Shown: piece after piece, positions 28,101 through 38,007 of the stretch
How positions within the stretch are numbered: position 1 is the stretch's first letter
How the letters are laid out: each line of letters opens with the position of its first letter
Assembly (NCBI RefSeq): GCF_012273515.2
Contig: NZ_CP050975.2
Span: 3,906,001 to 3,970,000, forward strand
Direction: 5' to 3'
Length of the DNA stretch: 64,000 bases
From: Streptomyces sp. RPA4-2
GTDB lineage: Bacteria; Actinomycetota; Actinomycetes; Streptomycetales; Streptomycetaceae
The notes under the pieces: generated by a model
Databases searched by the model: none
The model's input: only the letters and a program-made list of their open reading frames with translations
Told to the model about the DNA's origin: nothing
Position numbers and translations under genes: made by a program

Positions 28101-28704
28101 CGGAGCGGGTGTTCCTCGGTGGGCGGGAAGACGTCGAGGATGCCACCGCGGACCGCGAACTCGCCACGCTTCTCGACCAGTTCGACCCGGGCGTACGCGG
28201 CTGCCGCGAGCGCTTCGACGATGCCGCCGAGGTCGGCGCTCTGGCCGGTGCGCAGGGCCACCGGCTCCAGGTCGCCGAGGCCCTTGACCTGTGGCTGGAG
28301 CACGGAACGGATGGGGGCGACGACGACGGAGACCGGGCCTGTCTCGGGGTCGTCGGGGCGCGGGTGGGCGAGGCGCCGCAGGACGGCGAGGCGGCGGCCG
28401 ACGGTGTCGGAGCGGGGGAGAGCCGCTCGTGGGGAAGCGTCTCCCACGAGGGGTACTCCGCGACCGTGTCGGCGGGCAGGAGCGACCTCAGCGCCGCGGC
28501 CAGGTCCTCGGCCTCCCGTCCGGTGGCCGTGACCGCCAGTACGGTGCGGCCTGCCTCGCGGGCGAGCGCGGCCACCGCGAAGGGGCGGGCGGCGGGCGGG
28601 CCCACCAGGTCGACATGCCTGCGGACCTCGCCGGTCGCGGCCTTCACCGCTTCCGCGAGAGCGGCGTCCTTGACGACGGCGTCGAGCAGACCGTGCAGGC
28701 TCAT
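25154..28704 (-). CDS. mfd: transcription-repair coupling factor Mfd, interrupted by an apparent 1-base frameshift
   Basis: About 1183 aa if corrected. A DNA translocase that removes stalled RNA polymerase and recruits UvrA. The N-terminal UvrB-homology part begins [11 protein letters not shown] at ATG 28704 (GGAAG 6-7 nt upstream) and runs in one frame to [10 protein letters not shown]; from 28414-28418 the coding pattern moves to another frame ([13 protein letters not shown] onward) and stays open to 25154. The run there is five G (five C in the coding strand), where six would restore [11 protein letters not shown], and the span is one base short of a multiple of three. Downstream: an RID-like region, Walker [18 protein letters not shown] motif II, the TRG and the C-terminal autoinhibitory D7. 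Loss of mfd is tolerated, but a homopolymer sequencing error is more likely. Confidence 0.93.
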
Positions 28705-28841
28705 GAAGGGCTTCCATCCGGAGAGTGGGCAACGCGAACCGCCCGACACGTCGCTACGGGCCGGGGATCTCCAGCCTACGACGGCGCGCTCCCTCACGCC
28801 GGACCTGTGGACAACGCCCACGCCGGGCACCCGGCAGCGCA

Positions 28842-28887
28842 AAGGGGCCCGGCCGGGGAGGTGATCACCTCCCCGGCCGGGCCCCTT
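28842..28887. terminator. 46-bp perfect palindrome terminator
   Basis: Arms 28842-28864 and 28865-28887 are exact complements with no loop. It lies 41 bp beyond the end of the ABC permease gene, so it ends the ABC operon before mfd begins at 28704. Confidence 0.85.
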
Positions 28888-28927
28888 CCCCCGCGACCCC
28901 CGTGCGCGGCGGCCATGAGGTCGGTCG

Positions 28928-31510
28928 TCAGTCGGTCGCGATCGCGTTCAGTACGTTCATCCGGCCTGCCCGGAACGCCGGGATCAGGGCGGCGAACAGG
29001 CCCACGAACGCCGAGCCGATGAAGACCGCGATGATGGTGCCCCAGGGGATCTCCAGGACCTTCAGGCCCTCCAGGGCCAGCAGCTTCTGGGCCGTCGCTC
29101 CCCAGGCCATGCCCAGGCCGAGGCCCAGCAGGGCTCCGAAGAGGGCGATGACGACCGACTCCAGGCGGATCATGCGGCGCAGCTGGCGGCGGGAGAGACC
29201 GATGGCCCGCATCAGGCCGATCTCGCGCGTCCGCTCCACCACCGACAGGGCCAGCGTGTTGACCACGCCGAGGACCGCCACGACGATCGCGAGGGCGAGC
29301 AGGCCGTAGACCATGTTCAGGAGCTGGCCGATCTGGTCCTTCAGTTCCTGCTTGTAGTCGGTCTGGTCACGGACCTCGTACTGCGGGTAGCCGGCCAGCG
29401 ACTTCTTGAGGGCCGCGTAGGCGGTCTTCTCCTGGCCGTCCTTGGCGGTGGCGAACATGATCTGGTCCGGCGGGATCCGGTCGGCCGGGAGGTACTTCCG
29501 CATGGTCTCGGTGCTGAGGTAGCGCGCGCCCTGGTCGATGGCCACGTCGTCGTCGGTGATCGCGGCGACCTTGAGCTTCGCGGTGCTGCCGCCCTTGAAG
29601 GCGACGGTCACGGTGTCCCCGAGCTTGACGTGGTGCTCGGTGGCGAAGTCGGAACCGACGGACATGGAGTCCTTGCCGTAGGCGGCGGTCAGGTCACCGG
29701 CCGTCGTCTTGCGGTGCAGGTCCTGCGCGTAGGTGGGGTCGGCGGCCGTGACGCCGTCGCCGTCGGAGGAACCGTCGGGGGCGACGAGTTTCGCCTCGAT
29801 GTCCCGGTAGTGCGTGACGTGCGACAGACCGGGCGTGGACTCGATGGCCTTCGCCGCCTGCGGCACGATCCGCTGGTTGCCCTGAATGATGAAGTCGGTC
29901 CCGACGGTCTTGTCGAGTTCGTCGGTCGCGGAGGCGACCATGGAGGAGCCGACCACGGAGAGGCAGGCGACCAGCGCGAGGCCGATCATGAGGGCCGCGC
30001 CGGTGGCGCCGGTACGGCGCGGGTTGCGCAGGGCGTTGCGCTCCGCCATCCGGCCGACCGGGCCGAAGAAGCGCAGCAGCACCGCGCTGATGACCCGGAC
30101 CACACCGCCGGCGAGCAGCGGGCCGATGATGACGAACCCGATCAGGGTCAGGACGACACCGGCGCCCAGCACCAGCGATCCGTCGCTCGCCTTGTCCGCG
30201 CCGGCCGCCGTGTAGAGCGCGAAGGCTCCTGCGCCGGTGAGGACCAGGCCGATGATGCCGCGGACGAGACCGGCCCTGCCGTCCGCGGGGGTCCCGGCGT
30301 CGCGGAGCGCGGCCATCGGGGAGACCTTGCCGGCCCGGCGGGCGGGCAGATAGGCGGCGAGGACGGTGACGACGACACCGAGGAGGAGCCCGATGGCCGG
30401 CGTGGTCGCCTTCACGGTCAGATCGCGGGTCGACAGGTCCATGCCCGCCGCCGACATGAGTTTCATCAGGCCGACCGCGAGGCCGACGCCGGCGCCGACG
30501 CCGAGGACGGAGCCGAAGACGCCGAGCAGGGTCGCCTCGATGAGCACGGACCGGTTGACCTGCTTGCGGGAGGAGCCGATCGCCCGCATCAGGCCGATCT
30601 CGCGGGTGCGCTGGGCGACCAGCATCGAGAAGGTGTTGATGATCAGGAAGATGCCGACCAGGAAGGCGATGCCGGCGAAGCCGAGCATGGCGTACTTGAT
30701 GACGTTCATGAAGGAGCCGACACCGGAGCGGTTCTCGTCCGCGGTCTCCTTCTGCGTCTGCACCTTGTAGGACGTCTTCGCGGTGGCGTCGGCGCCGAGC
30801 GTGGTGGTGACGTTGCGCTTGAGCTGCGCGTCGGTGACACCGTTCGCGGCGGAGACGTTGATCTGGGTGAACCGGCCAGTGGCGCCGAGCAGTTCGCGCT
30901 GGGCGGTGGCGGTGTCGAAGTAGACGATGGCGGCACCGGGGTTGGTCACCTTGAAGGTGGCGATGCCGACGATCCGGGCCTTGAAGTCACCGGTGACGGC
31001 GATGGTGCGCAGTTCGTCGCCGAGCTTGAGGTGGTGCTTCTTGACGGTGTCGGCGTCGACCATCGCCTCGGTCGGCCCGCGCGGGGCGTGACCGGTGGTG
31101 ATCTCCATCGAACGCAGGTCGTTGCGCGTCCAGTTGCCCGCGATGGTCGGGGCGCCGTTGCTGGAGCCCATGTTCTTGTCGGCGCTGTTGACGACGGTCA
31201 CGTTCATCGAACTGACCGCGCCTTCGGCGTACTTGACGCCGTCGGCCTTCTCGGCCCGGGTCAGCACGGAGGCGGGCAGCGACTCCGGCCTGCCGTTCTG
31301 CGGAGTGTCGTCGGTCTTGGCGGCCTTCGGCGACACCGTCACGTCGGACGAGGTCGCGGCGAACAGCTTGTCGAACGTCGCGTTCATGGTGTCGGTGAAC
31401 ACCAGCGTGCCGCAGACGAAGGCGACGGACAGCAGGACCGCGACGGCGGAGAGGGCCATCCGCCCCTTGTGCGCGAAGAAGTTGCGCATCGAGGTCTTCA
31501 GGACGGTCAT
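28928..31510 (-). CDS. ABC transporter permease with two FtsX domains
   Basis: 860 aa, membrane protein. Layout: N-terminal segment (about 15-38), extracytoplasmic domain to about 260, first FtsX core of three segments (about 270-400, with the [14 protein letters not shown] motif), a linker with two further segments (about 415-500), second extracytoplasmic domain (to about 740), second FtsX core with [15 protein letters not shown]. Ten segments in all, the LolC/E-MacB-like duplicated form common in Streptomyces. Works with the ATPase whose stop codon overlaps its start (ATGA, 31507-31510). Probably exports a lipid, peptide or antibiotic; substrate unknown. Confidence 0.94.
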   Translation of the reverse strand: MTVLKTSMRNFFAHKGRMALSAVAVLLSVAFVCGTLVFTDTMNATFDKLFAATSSDVTVSPKAAKTDDTPQNGRPESLPASVLTRAEKADGVKYAEGAVSSMNVTVVNSADKNMGSSNGAPTIAGNWTRNDLRSMEITTGHAPRGPTEAMVDADTVKKHHLKLGDELRTIAVTGDFKARIVGIATFKVTNPGAAIVYFDTATAQRELLGATGRFTQINVSAANGVTDAQLKRNVTTTLGADATAKTSYKVQTQKETADENRSGVGSFMNVIKYAMLGFAGIAFLVGIFLIINTFSMLVAQRTREIGLMRAIGSSRKQVNRSVLIEATLLGVFGSVLGVGAGVGLAVGLMKLMSAAGMDLSTRDLTVKATTPAIGLLLGVVVTVLAAYLPARRAGKVSPMAALRDAGTPADGRAGLVRGIIGLVLTGAGAFALYTAAGADKASDGSLVLGAGVVLTLIGFVIIGPLLAGGVVRVISAVLLRFFGPVGRMAERNALRNPRRTGATGAALMIGLALVACLSVVGSSMVASATDELDKTVGTDFIIQGNQRIVPQAAKAIESTPGLSHVTHYRDIEAKLVAPDGSSDGDGVTAADPTYAQDLHRKTTAGDLTAAYGKDSMSVGSDFATEHHVKLGDTVTVAFKGGSTAKLKVAAITDDDVAIDQGARYLSTETMRKYLPADRIPPDQIMFATAKDGQEKTAYAALKKSLAGYPQYEVRDQTDYKQELKDQIGQLLNMVYGLLALAIVVAVLGVVNTLALSVVERTREIGLMRAIGLSRRQLRRMIRLESVVIALFGALLGLGLGMAWGATAQKLLALEGLKVLEIPWGTIIAVFIGSAFVGLFAALIPAFRAGRMNVLNAIATD

Positions 31511-32295
31511 GACGTACGCCCCCGGGCGTCGAAGTCCTTCATGCGGTCGAGCACCTGGTCGGCCGTCGGCTGGTGCATCTCGTCGACGATCCTGCCGTCC
31601 GCGAGGTACAGGACGCGGTCCGCGTACGACGCGGCCACCGGGTCGTGCGTGACCATCACGATGGTCTGGCCGAGCGAGTCGACGGAGCGGCGCAGGAAGC
31701 CCAGTACCTCGGCGCCGGCCCGGGAGTCGAGGTTTCCGGTCGGCTCGTCGCCGAAGATGATCTCGGGCCGGGCGGCGAGCGCCCGTGCCACCGCGACGCG
31801 CTGCTGCTGGCCGCCGGAGAGCTGCGTCGGCCGGTGCTTGAGGCGGTCGGAGAGCCCGACGGTCTCGACGACCTGGCTCAGCCAGGCCTTGTCCGGCTTG
31901 CGGCCCGCGATGTCCATCGGGAGCGTGATGTTCTCCAGCGCGTTCAGCGTCGGCAGCAGGTTGAACGCCTGGAAGATGAAGCCGATCCGGTCCCGGCGCA
32001 GCTGCGTGAGCTTCTTGTCCTTGAGGCCGGTGATCTCGGTCTCGTCGAGGTGGATCTGTCCGCTCGTCACGGTGTCGAGCCCGGCGAGGCAGTGCATCAG
32101 CGTGGACTTGCCGGAACCCGAGGGGCCCATGATCGCGGTGAACCGCCCCCGCGCTATGTCCACGTCGATGTGGTCCAGGGCGACGACACGGGTCTCTCCG
32201 GACCCGTACGCCTTCACGACCTGCCGCGCTCGCGCGGCAACGGCCGTACGCCCTCCAGTGCCCCCGTGCCTGGGAATGGTTACAGCCGATGTCAC
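31507..32295 (-). CDS. ABC transporter ATP-binding protein (LolD/MacB type)
   Basis: 262 aa. Complete nucleotide-binding domain: Walker A GPSGSGKST, Q-loop FQAFNLLP, signature LSGGQQQR, Walker B IIFGDEPTGNLD with catalytic Glu, and H-loop THD. An N-terminal ~20-residue tail precedes the domain. The start is GTG 32295 with AGGAG 8 nt upstream; the longer open frame upstream lacks coding character. Stop and start overlap with the permease gene, so the two are translationally coupled. Confidence 0.95.
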   Translation of the reverse strand: MTSAVTIPRHGGTGGRTAVAARARQVVKAYGSGETRVVALDHIDVDIARGRFTAIMGPSGSGKSTLMHCLAGLDTVTSGQIHLDETEITGLKDKKLTQLRRDRIGFIFQAFNLLPTLNALENITLPMDIAGRKPDKAWLSQVVETVGLSDRLKHRPTQLSGGQQQRVAVARALAARPEIIFGDEPTGNLDSRAGAEVLGFLRRSVDSLGQTIVMVTHDPVAASYADRVLYLADGRIVDEMHQPTADQVLDRMKDFDARGRTS

Positions 32296-32337
32296 GGTAA
32301 GTCTCCTATATCGGTCGGCGGATGAGCCGGTCGGTCC

Positions 32338-32368
32338 GCGGATGCGGTGTTCCTGGGCGGATGCGGTG
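32338..32368. repeat. 12-bp direct repeat in the divergent ABC/MFS control region
   Basis: GCGGATGCGGTG at 32338-32349 and 32357-32368, a 19-bp period, about 45 bp upstream of the ABC ATPase start. It may be an operator. AGACTTACCG also occurs twice on the minus strand here, one copy at the start codon. The rest of the 449-bp gap (32296-32744) has a CCCCTAGGGG palindrome and no gene. Confidence 0.5.
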
Positions 32369-32744
32369 CTCTTGGCTACGTCGGTAAGTCTGGCGGCGGG
32401 GGGTGCTGCGGCGCGCTGGTGCCCAGCGCAGTCTTTTGCTGGGGAAAACCCCACCCCCGGGAGTGCGGTCCGTACGACCCCCGTACGTCCCGACCGCGTC
32501 CCGGCCGCTCGTCAGCGGCGTAAAGCCAGGTTAAGGACGGGCACCGCCTCTTCTCCTCCTCCGGCGGTACGAACCCTCCCCGAGCCGTAGTACGGAGGTA
32601 CCCCTAGGGGCTGTCCACCCTCCGGTGGAGTCCTTCTCGGGGTCGGCTCCACCCCCGGGCGCCGTCAGCTTCCACCCTGCCGCGACGTGAGGGTCAAGTG
32701 AGAGGGTGGCCCGAGGCGGATGGATGCAGGGGGAAAGGAATCCC

Positions 32745-34256
32745 GTGGACCAGGGGGACACCGAGACACGCGCCGCGGGGGCCGTACGTCCGGGGGCTCC
32801 CCCCGGACGCAGGGGCGCGGTCGTCGCGGCGCTCATGCTCTCCATGGCGCTCGCCGCGCTGGACTCCACCATCGTGTCGACCGCCGTACCGCAGATCGTC
32901 GGCGACCTCGGCGGCTTCTCGGCCTTCTCCTGGCTGTTCTCCGGCTATCTGCTCGCGGTGACGGTCACGCTGCCGGTGTACGGCAAGCTGTCGGACACCT
33001 TCGGCCGCAAGCCGGTGCTGATCACGGGAGCCGTCGTCTTCCTCCTCGGCTCCCTGCTCTGCGCCACCGCCTGGAACATGGCCGCGCTCATCGTCTTCCG
33101 CGTCGTCCAGGGCCTGGGCGGCGGCGCGCTCCAGGGCACGGTGCAGACGCTCGCCGCCGACCTCTACCCGCTCAAGGAGCGCCCGAAGATCCAGGCCAGG
33201 CTGTCCACGGTGTGGGCGACTTCGGCGGTCGCGGGCCCGGGGCTAGGCGGTGTGCTCGCCGCGTACGCGGACTGGCGCTGGATCTTCCTCATCAACCTGC
33301 CGATCGGCGCGCTCGCCCTGTGGCTGGTCGTCCGTCATCTGCACGAGCCGGCCCGGGAGTCCTCCGGGCGTGCGCGCATCGACTGGGCGGGCGCGCTCGC
33401 CGTCTTCGCCTGCGGCGGCGTCCTGCTGACGGCGCTGGTGCAGGGCGGGGTGGCCTGGGACTGGCTGTCGGTCCCCTCGCTCTCCCTGTTCGGTACGGGA
33501 TTCGCGCTGATCGGGGCCGTCGTGGTGATCGAGCGCCGGGCGGCCGAGCCGATCATCCCCGGGTGGGTGTGGCGGCGCCGCACGATCGCCGCGGTGAATC
33601 TGGCGCTGGGCGCGCTGGGGCTGCTCATGGTCGCCCCCTCGGTGTTCCTGCCCACGTACGCGCAGGCGGTCCTCGGGCTGGCCCCGGTCACCGCCGGATT
33701 CGTGCTGTCCGTATGGACGTTGAGCTGGCCGGTGTCCGCGGCGCTCAGCCAGCACATGTACCGGCGGATCGGTTTCCGCAACACCGCGATGGCCGGCATC
33801 GGCGCGGCGGCCCTGATCCTGCTGGCCTTCCCGTTCCTCCCCTATCCGGGCGCGCCCTGGCAGCCGACCCTGCTGATGCTGCTGCTGGGAGGCGCCCTCG
33901 GCCTCTTCCAGCTCCCTCTGATCATCGGGGTCCAGTCCACCGTCGGCTGGGCCGAACGCGGCACGACCACCGCGTCCGTCCTCTTCTGCCGTCAGACCGG
34001 CCAGACCGTCGGCGCGACCCTGTTCGGGGCGATCGCCAACGGGGTGCTGGCCGCGCGGCTCGGCGGGGCCGGGGACCTGGACGCGGTGACGCGGGCGCTG
34101 GCCTCGGGCGCGCCGGACGAGCGGTTGCGGCACGCGGTCGCCGACGCGGTCCACGCCGTGTACCTCGGCGCCGCGTGCGCCGCCGTGCTCGCCTTCCTGG
34201 TGCTGCTGTTCGTGGCACCGAGGCGCTTCCCGGTCCTCGACAACCCCGCGGACTGA
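32745..34256 (+). CDS. MFS multidrug exporter, DHA2 (14-TM) family
   Basis: 503 aa. Drug:H+ antiporter. Fourteen hydrophobic segments with the DHA2 signatures: LDSTIVSTAVPQIVGDLGG in segment 1, the loop motif GKLSDTFGRKPV between segments 2 and 3, the VVQGLGGGALQG motif B region, and the antiporter motif C AVAGPGLGGVL near segment 5. The start is GTG 32745, preceded by AAAGGA at 5 nt; ATG 32724 and GTG 32706 are in frame but lack a ribosome site. Divergent from an ABC exporter, with no adjacent TetR gene. Confidence 0.93.
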   Translation: MDQGDTETRAAGAVRPGAPPGRRGAVVAALMLSMALAALDSTIVSTAVPQIVGDLGGFSAFSWLFSGYLLAVTVTLPVYGKLSDTFGRKPVLITGAVVFLLGSLLCATAWNMAALIVFRVVQGLGGGALQGTVQTLAADLYPLKERPKIQARLSTVWATSAVAGPGLGGVLAAYADWRWIFLINLPIGALALWLVVRHLHEPARESSGRARIDWAGALAVFACGGVLLTALVQGGVAWDWLSVPSLSLFGTGFALIGAVVVIERRAAEPIIPGWVWRRRTIAAVNLALGALGLLMVAPSVFLPTYAQAVLGLAPVTAGFVLSVWTLSWPVSAALSQHMYRRIGFRNTAMAGIGAAALILLAFPFLPYPGAPWQPTLLMLLLGGALGLFQLPLIIGVQSTVGWAERGTTTASVLFCRQTGQTVGATLFGAIANGVLAARLGGAGDLDAVTRALASGAPDERLRHAVADAVHAVYLGAACAAVLAFLVLLFVAPRRFPVLDNPAD

Positions 34257-34555
34257 GGACGTCGCCGCTCCCGCCGGGTGTGGGTTCCGGTGGGAATGGA
34301 GTCTGTCAGCGGGGTACGCGGGGGAGGCACACGGTTGCGAACACCCCCCACCTCAGACACCACTCCCCTACCTCTTCACACTTCCGTCACAGGGGTATGC
34401 CTGGGCAACACTCCAGGTCAGCGAAGTAAGCGCATACCGACCGATCAGTTCGGCGAAACCCGCGCCCACGAGGGCTACCTGCGAGTAGCGTGCCTCGCCC
34501 ACCCCCCTGCTCCCTGCGGTCCGCACCGGACCCGAGCCACGCAAGGAGAACCGGG

Positions 34556-35113
34556 ATGCCAGACGCGTTCTCGTCCCCCGAGCACCAGACGCCGCACCGA
34601 TCACACCGACAGCCCCCGAATCCGCCCTCGTATCCGCAGCAGTCCCCGCCTCCGTATCCGCAGCAGTCCCCGCGCCCGTACCCGGAGTTCCAGGACTATC
34701 CGGAGTTCCAGGACGAACCCGTCCCGCACTCCCCCGCGTACGCCACCTACCCCTGGCAGCCGCAGCCTCCCGAGCCTCCGAGGAGGCGGCGGCCGCGGCA
34801 TCACGCGCTGGGGCAGCACAGCGACATCCGGCTGCTGCGCGGCGCCTATCGCCGGCAGCGGCGGGTGGCGACGCTCACGGCGCTCGGGTACTTCACCCTC
34901 TTCCTCCTCCTGTCGGCGTTCGCGCCGGGCCTGATGACGAGCACGGTGTCCGGCGGACTGCCGACCGGGCTGCTGCTCGGGCTGCTGCAGGTGCCCGTGA
35001 CCTGCCTGGCGATCGGCGTGTACGAGTACACGGCGCGCCGGGGGGTCGACCCGGTGGCGGACCGGATCCGCAAGCAGAGCGAGCTGGACGCGAAGCGGGA
35101 GGCGGCCCGATGA
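34556..35113 (+). CDS. DUF485 membrane protein with Pro/Tyr-rich N-terminus
   Basis: 185 aa. The cytoplasmic N-terminal ~85 residues are Pro/Gln/Tyr-rich with direct repeats (YPQQSP twice, YPEFQD twice). A DUF485 domain follows, with two membrane segments at about 107-125 (LTALGYFTLFLLLSAFA) and 137-158, then a basic amphipathic tail. DUF485 proteins accompany ActP/SSS symporters and are thought to be accessory subunits. AAGGAG lies 8 nt before the ATG. The stop overlaps the symporter start as ATGA. Confidence 0.88.
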   Translation: MPDAFSSPEHQTPHRSHRQPPNPPSYPQQSPPPYPQQSPRPYPEFQDYPEFQDEPVPHSPAYATYPWQPQPPEPPRRRRPRHHALGQHSDIRLLRGAYRRQRRVATLTALGYFTLFLLLSAFAPGLMTSTVSGGLPTGLLLGLLQVPVTCLAIGVYEYTARRGVDPVADRIRKQSELDAKREAAR

Positions 35114-36792
35114 CCGGGGCGATCGAGAGGGGCGGGATCGGGTTCAGCAGTTCCGCGCAGGCCATGTCGCTGGTGGCGTTCACCGCGGTCACCACGGTCA
35201 CGCTGCTGCTGTGCGTGATGACCGGGCCGGACCGTGACGACCTCGACGAGTTCTACACGGGGTACGGGTCGCTGTCGCCGATGCGCAACGGCCTCGCCAT
35301 CGCCGGGGACTACATCTCGGCGGCGACCGTGCTCGGCACCGGCGGGGTCATCGCGCTCACCGGGTACGACGGGGTCGTGCTCGCGCTGAGCACGGCTCTC
35401 TCCCTGATGCTGCTGATGTTCCTGCTGGCCGAACCGCTGCGCAACGCGGGCCGGTTCACCATGGGCGACGCGCTCGCGCGGCGGATGCCGGGCCGTGCCG
35501 TACGTATCACCGCGTGCGCCGCGACCATCGTCGCCCTGCTGCCGCTGATGCTGGTCCAACTGGCGGGCACCGGCGACCTGCTGGCGTTCATCCTCGGATT
35601 CTCCGGCGATTCGCTGAAGACCGGCTGCATCGTCGGACTCGGCACGCTGATGATCGGCTACGCGGCGATCGGGGGCATGAAGGGCACGGCCCTCATCCAG
35701 ATCCTGAAGATCGTGATGCTGCTCGGCTCGGGCACCGTGGTCGCCCTCCTCATCCTGAACCGCTTCGACTGGGACCCGGGGGCGCTCTCCCGGGCGGCCG
35801 CCGACCACAGCGGTGTCGGCACCGCGTTCCTCCACTCCGGTCTGCAGTTCGCCGGCGGCCCCAGCCCCCGCCTCGACATGATCAGTTCGGAGCTGACGGT
35901 CGTCCTCGGCGGCGCCTGCCTCCCGCACGTCACCATGCGCATGTACACCGCCGGCAGCGCCCGTCAGGTACGCCGCTCGCTGTCCTGGGCGGTACCGTGC
36001 GTGGCCCTCTTCGTCCTGGTCATCACGGTCGTCGGCTTCGGGGCCACGGCGCTGATCGGACGCGGGGTGATCGCGCAGGCCGATCCGCAGGGCAACACGG
36101 CGTATCTGCTGGGCTCGCGCGCCGCGTTCGGGCCGGACGTCTCGACGGCCGAGACGCTCCTGTTCACCACCGTCACCACGGCGATCTTCCTGACCGTGCT
36201 CGCCTCCGTCGCCGGAATGATCCTGGCCTGCGCCAACTCCCTGGCGCACGACGTGTTCGCGCACGCCCGGCTCTTCCGGGGACGGCGCCTCGACGACGAG
36301 CTGTCCCCCCGCCGCGAGATGCTCCTCGCCCGGCTGTCGGCCTTCGCGGTCGGCGCGCCGGCGATCCTGCTGGCCACCCTCGTCCAGCACCGCAGCCTGC
36401 AGCCGCTGATCACGCTCTCGTTCTGCCTGGGCGCCTCGGCGCTGGCACCCGCGCTGGTCTACGGACTGTTCTGGCGCCGCTACACCCGAACGGGCCTGCT
36501 GTGCACCCTCATCGGGGGTTCGCTGACGGTCCTCGTCCTGATGACCGGCACCAACCTGGTCTCCGGCTCGCCCACCTCCGCGTTCCCCGAGGCCGACTTC
36601 AACTGGTTCCCGTTCACCACGACCGGGCTGGTGTCGATCCCCCTGGGCTTCGCGTACGGATGGCTGGGGACCGTGGTCTCGGGCCGCCGGAAGTCGGAGG
36701 AGCAGCGCCGGCAGTACGAGGCCGTGGAGGGCTGGATCCTGGCGGGAGCGGTGCGGTCACCGGGCCGTACGGGTTCTCGCGGCGGGCGCTGA
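35110..36792 (+). CDS. sodium/solute symporter, ActP (acetate/organic acid) type
   Basis: 560 aa, about 13 membrane segments, SSS family. DEFYTGYGSLSPMRNGLAIAGDYISAATVLG near residues 42-75 is the typical ActP beginning and Na+-site region (split here for length). Later come GYAAIGGMKGTALIQ, FAGGPSPRLDMISSELTVVLGG and LPHVTMRMYT. Paired with DUF485 as in yjcH-actP. Likely substrate acetate, pyruvate or another monocarboxylate. Confidence 0.9.
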   Translation: MTGAIERGGIGFSSSAQAMSLVAFTAVTTVTLLLCVMTGPDRDDLDEFYTGYGSLSPMRNGLAIAGDYISAATVLGTGGVIALTGYDGVVLALSTALSLMLLMFLLAEPLRNAGRFTMGDALARRMPGRAVRITACAATIVALLPLMLVQLAGTGDLLAFILGFSGDSLKTGCIVGLGTLMIGYAAIGGMKGTALIQILKIVMLLGSGTVVALLILNRFDWDPGALSRAAADHSGVGTAFLHSGLQFAGGPSPRLDMISSELTVVLGGACLPHVTMRMYTAGSARQVRRSLSWAVPCVALFVLVITVVGFGATALIGRGVIAQADPQGNTAYLLGSRAAFGPDVSTAETLLFTTVTTAIFLTVLASVAGMILACANSLAHDVFAHARLFRGRRLDDELSPRREMLLARLSAFAVGAPAILLATLVQHRSLQPLITLSFCLGASALAPALVYGLFWRRYTRTGLLCTLIGGSLTVLVLMTGTNLVSGSPTSAFPEADFNWFPFTTTGLVSIPLGFAYGWLGTVVSGRRKSEEQRRQYEAVEGWILAGAVRSPGRTGSRGGR

Positions 36793-36904
36793 GCCGGGGC
36801 CTCCGACGGTTCTCCCGCCGGTCCTCCCGTCAGTCCTCCGCTCGGTCCTCCCGTTCCGTCGGTCATCGGCGGACCGTGGGGCGACGGGCGGGGGGCCGTC
36901 GTGG

Positions 36905-37792
36905 TTACTCCACCGGGGCCCGGCCCGTCAGGGTCATGAGGCTCGACCGTACGTGGTCCATGTGCGCCCGTACGTCGTCCCACCGCTCGCCGTGCTCGCG
37001 CAGCACCCGCTCGGTCTCCCGGACGATCCGTTCCTCCCGCACCCGCGCCTCGGCGATCAGTTCGGCGGCCCGCGCCGCCGCGTCCTCCTGTCCGTGCCGC
37101 GCCGTCTCCTCGGCCTGGGCGTAGGCGCTCCGGGCCTCGGCGAGGGCGGCCTCGGCACGGGCCACCCGCTGTGCGTGGTGCGCCTCGAACGCGGCCACCC
37201 GCTCGGCGGCCACGCGCTCGGCCTCCTCCCGGCGGCCGGCGTGCTCCTTCTCGTGCTCGACGAGGAGCGCCTCCGTGCGCCGGCGCACCTCGCGCAGCGC
37301 GGCCAGTGCCTCCCCGCGGTTCTCCTTGATCTCCCGGCGGGCGGCGATCCGTGCGTCGTCGGCCTCGGCGCGGGCGGCGAGCAGCCGCTGCCGGGCATGC
37401 TCCTCGGCCTCGGCGCGCACCCCGTCGGCGTACTCCTGGGCGGCGTCGCGGACCCGCCGCCCCGCCGCCTCGGCCTCGTCGACGGCGTGCCGGGCCTCGC
37501 CGCGCGCGCCCTCACGCACGGCCGTGGCCTCCTCCTCGCCGAGTTCGAAGAGCCGGCGGGCGCGTTCGCCGAGCGTGTCGTACGTCTGCGGGGCGAGCCG
37601 TGTCACGGCCTCGCGCAGCCGCCGCGCGTCCCCGTCCATCTCCTTGGCCAGGACGGTCAGCCGGGCGGCCCGCTCCCAGGCGGCGTCGCGGTCCCGTGAG
37701 AGGGCGGTGGTGTACGTGTCGACCTGCTCGGGACGGTAACCGCGCCCCCGTACAGCCGGGAAGCCGTGCGGCGACACCGATGCGCTGCTCAT
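36905..37792 (-). CDS. DivIVA-like / 'cellulose-binding' coiled-coil protein
   Basis: 295 aa. The start region FPAVRGRGYRPEQVDTY matches the membrane-targeting N-terminal motif of DivIVA/FilP-type proteins; the rest is almost uninterrupted Ala/Arg/Glu coiled coil (about 45-285), with a short end SSLMTLTGRAPVE. In Streptomyces such proteins form cytoskeletal assemblies for polar growth; the name 'cellulose-binding' is historic. ATG 37792 has a GAGAGG leader 9 nt upstream; ATG 37828 has no ribosome site. The 36793-36904 spacer holds imperfect GGTCCTCCCG repeats. Confidence 0.87.
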   Translation of the reverse strand: MSSASVSPHGFPAVRGRGYRPEQVDTYTTALSRDRDAAWERAARLTVLAKEMDGDARRLREAVTRLAPQTYDTLGERARRLFELGEEEATAVREGARGEARHAVDEAEAAGRRVRDAAQEYADGVRAEAEEHARQRLLAARAEADDARIAARREIKENRGEALAALREVRRRTEALLVEHEKEHAGRREEAERVAAERVAAFEAHHAQRVARAEAALAEARSAYAQAEETARHGQEDAAARAAELIAEARVREERIVRETERVLREHGERWDDVRAHMDHVRSSLMTLTGRAPVE

Positions 37793-37921
37793 CCCTGAAC
37801 CCCTCTCCGAATGTGCGCCCTGCGACATGATTCGTCGACATCATGTGGCGCATATCCTGATGGATGAGGTGTAAGTGTTCATAACGCGACACTCCGCCCA
37901 TCCGTTCCGGTCGAGGGAAGT

Positions 37922-37966
37922 AAAAAAATGGGTTGAACCCGGTCATGTGCACCGGGTTCAACCCAT
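37922..37966 (-). terminator. intrinsic terminator of the deaminase-fusion operon
   Basis: Perfect 16-bp stem (ATGGGTTGAACCCGGT and its complement, from 37928) with a 7-nt loop, followed on the minus strand by seven T (37928-37922). One of the few classical U-tract terminators in the window, 42 bp beyond the stop codon of the gene at 38008. Confidence 0.92.
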
Positions 37967-38007
37967 GCGTGGCGTTCCGCGCGGAAGCCGCGACGCTCAG
38001 CGGGAGG

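Noticed and set aside
25154..28732. 1192-codon continuous mfd reading frame starting at 28732
   Set aside because: Its first ~105 codons are Arg/Gly-rich noise; the true N-terminus is in another frame, so the long frame only exists because of the frameshift.
29630..32590. 986-codon open frame on the plus strand
   Set aside because: It is antisense to the ABC transporter genes, whose motifs are complete; long antisense frames are a normal effect of GC-rich third positions.
36803..36870. GGTCCTCCCG-type repeats after the ActP-like gene as an attachment site or terminator
   Set aside because: Imperfect, without dyad symmetry or integrase gene nearby; probably simple-sequence drift.
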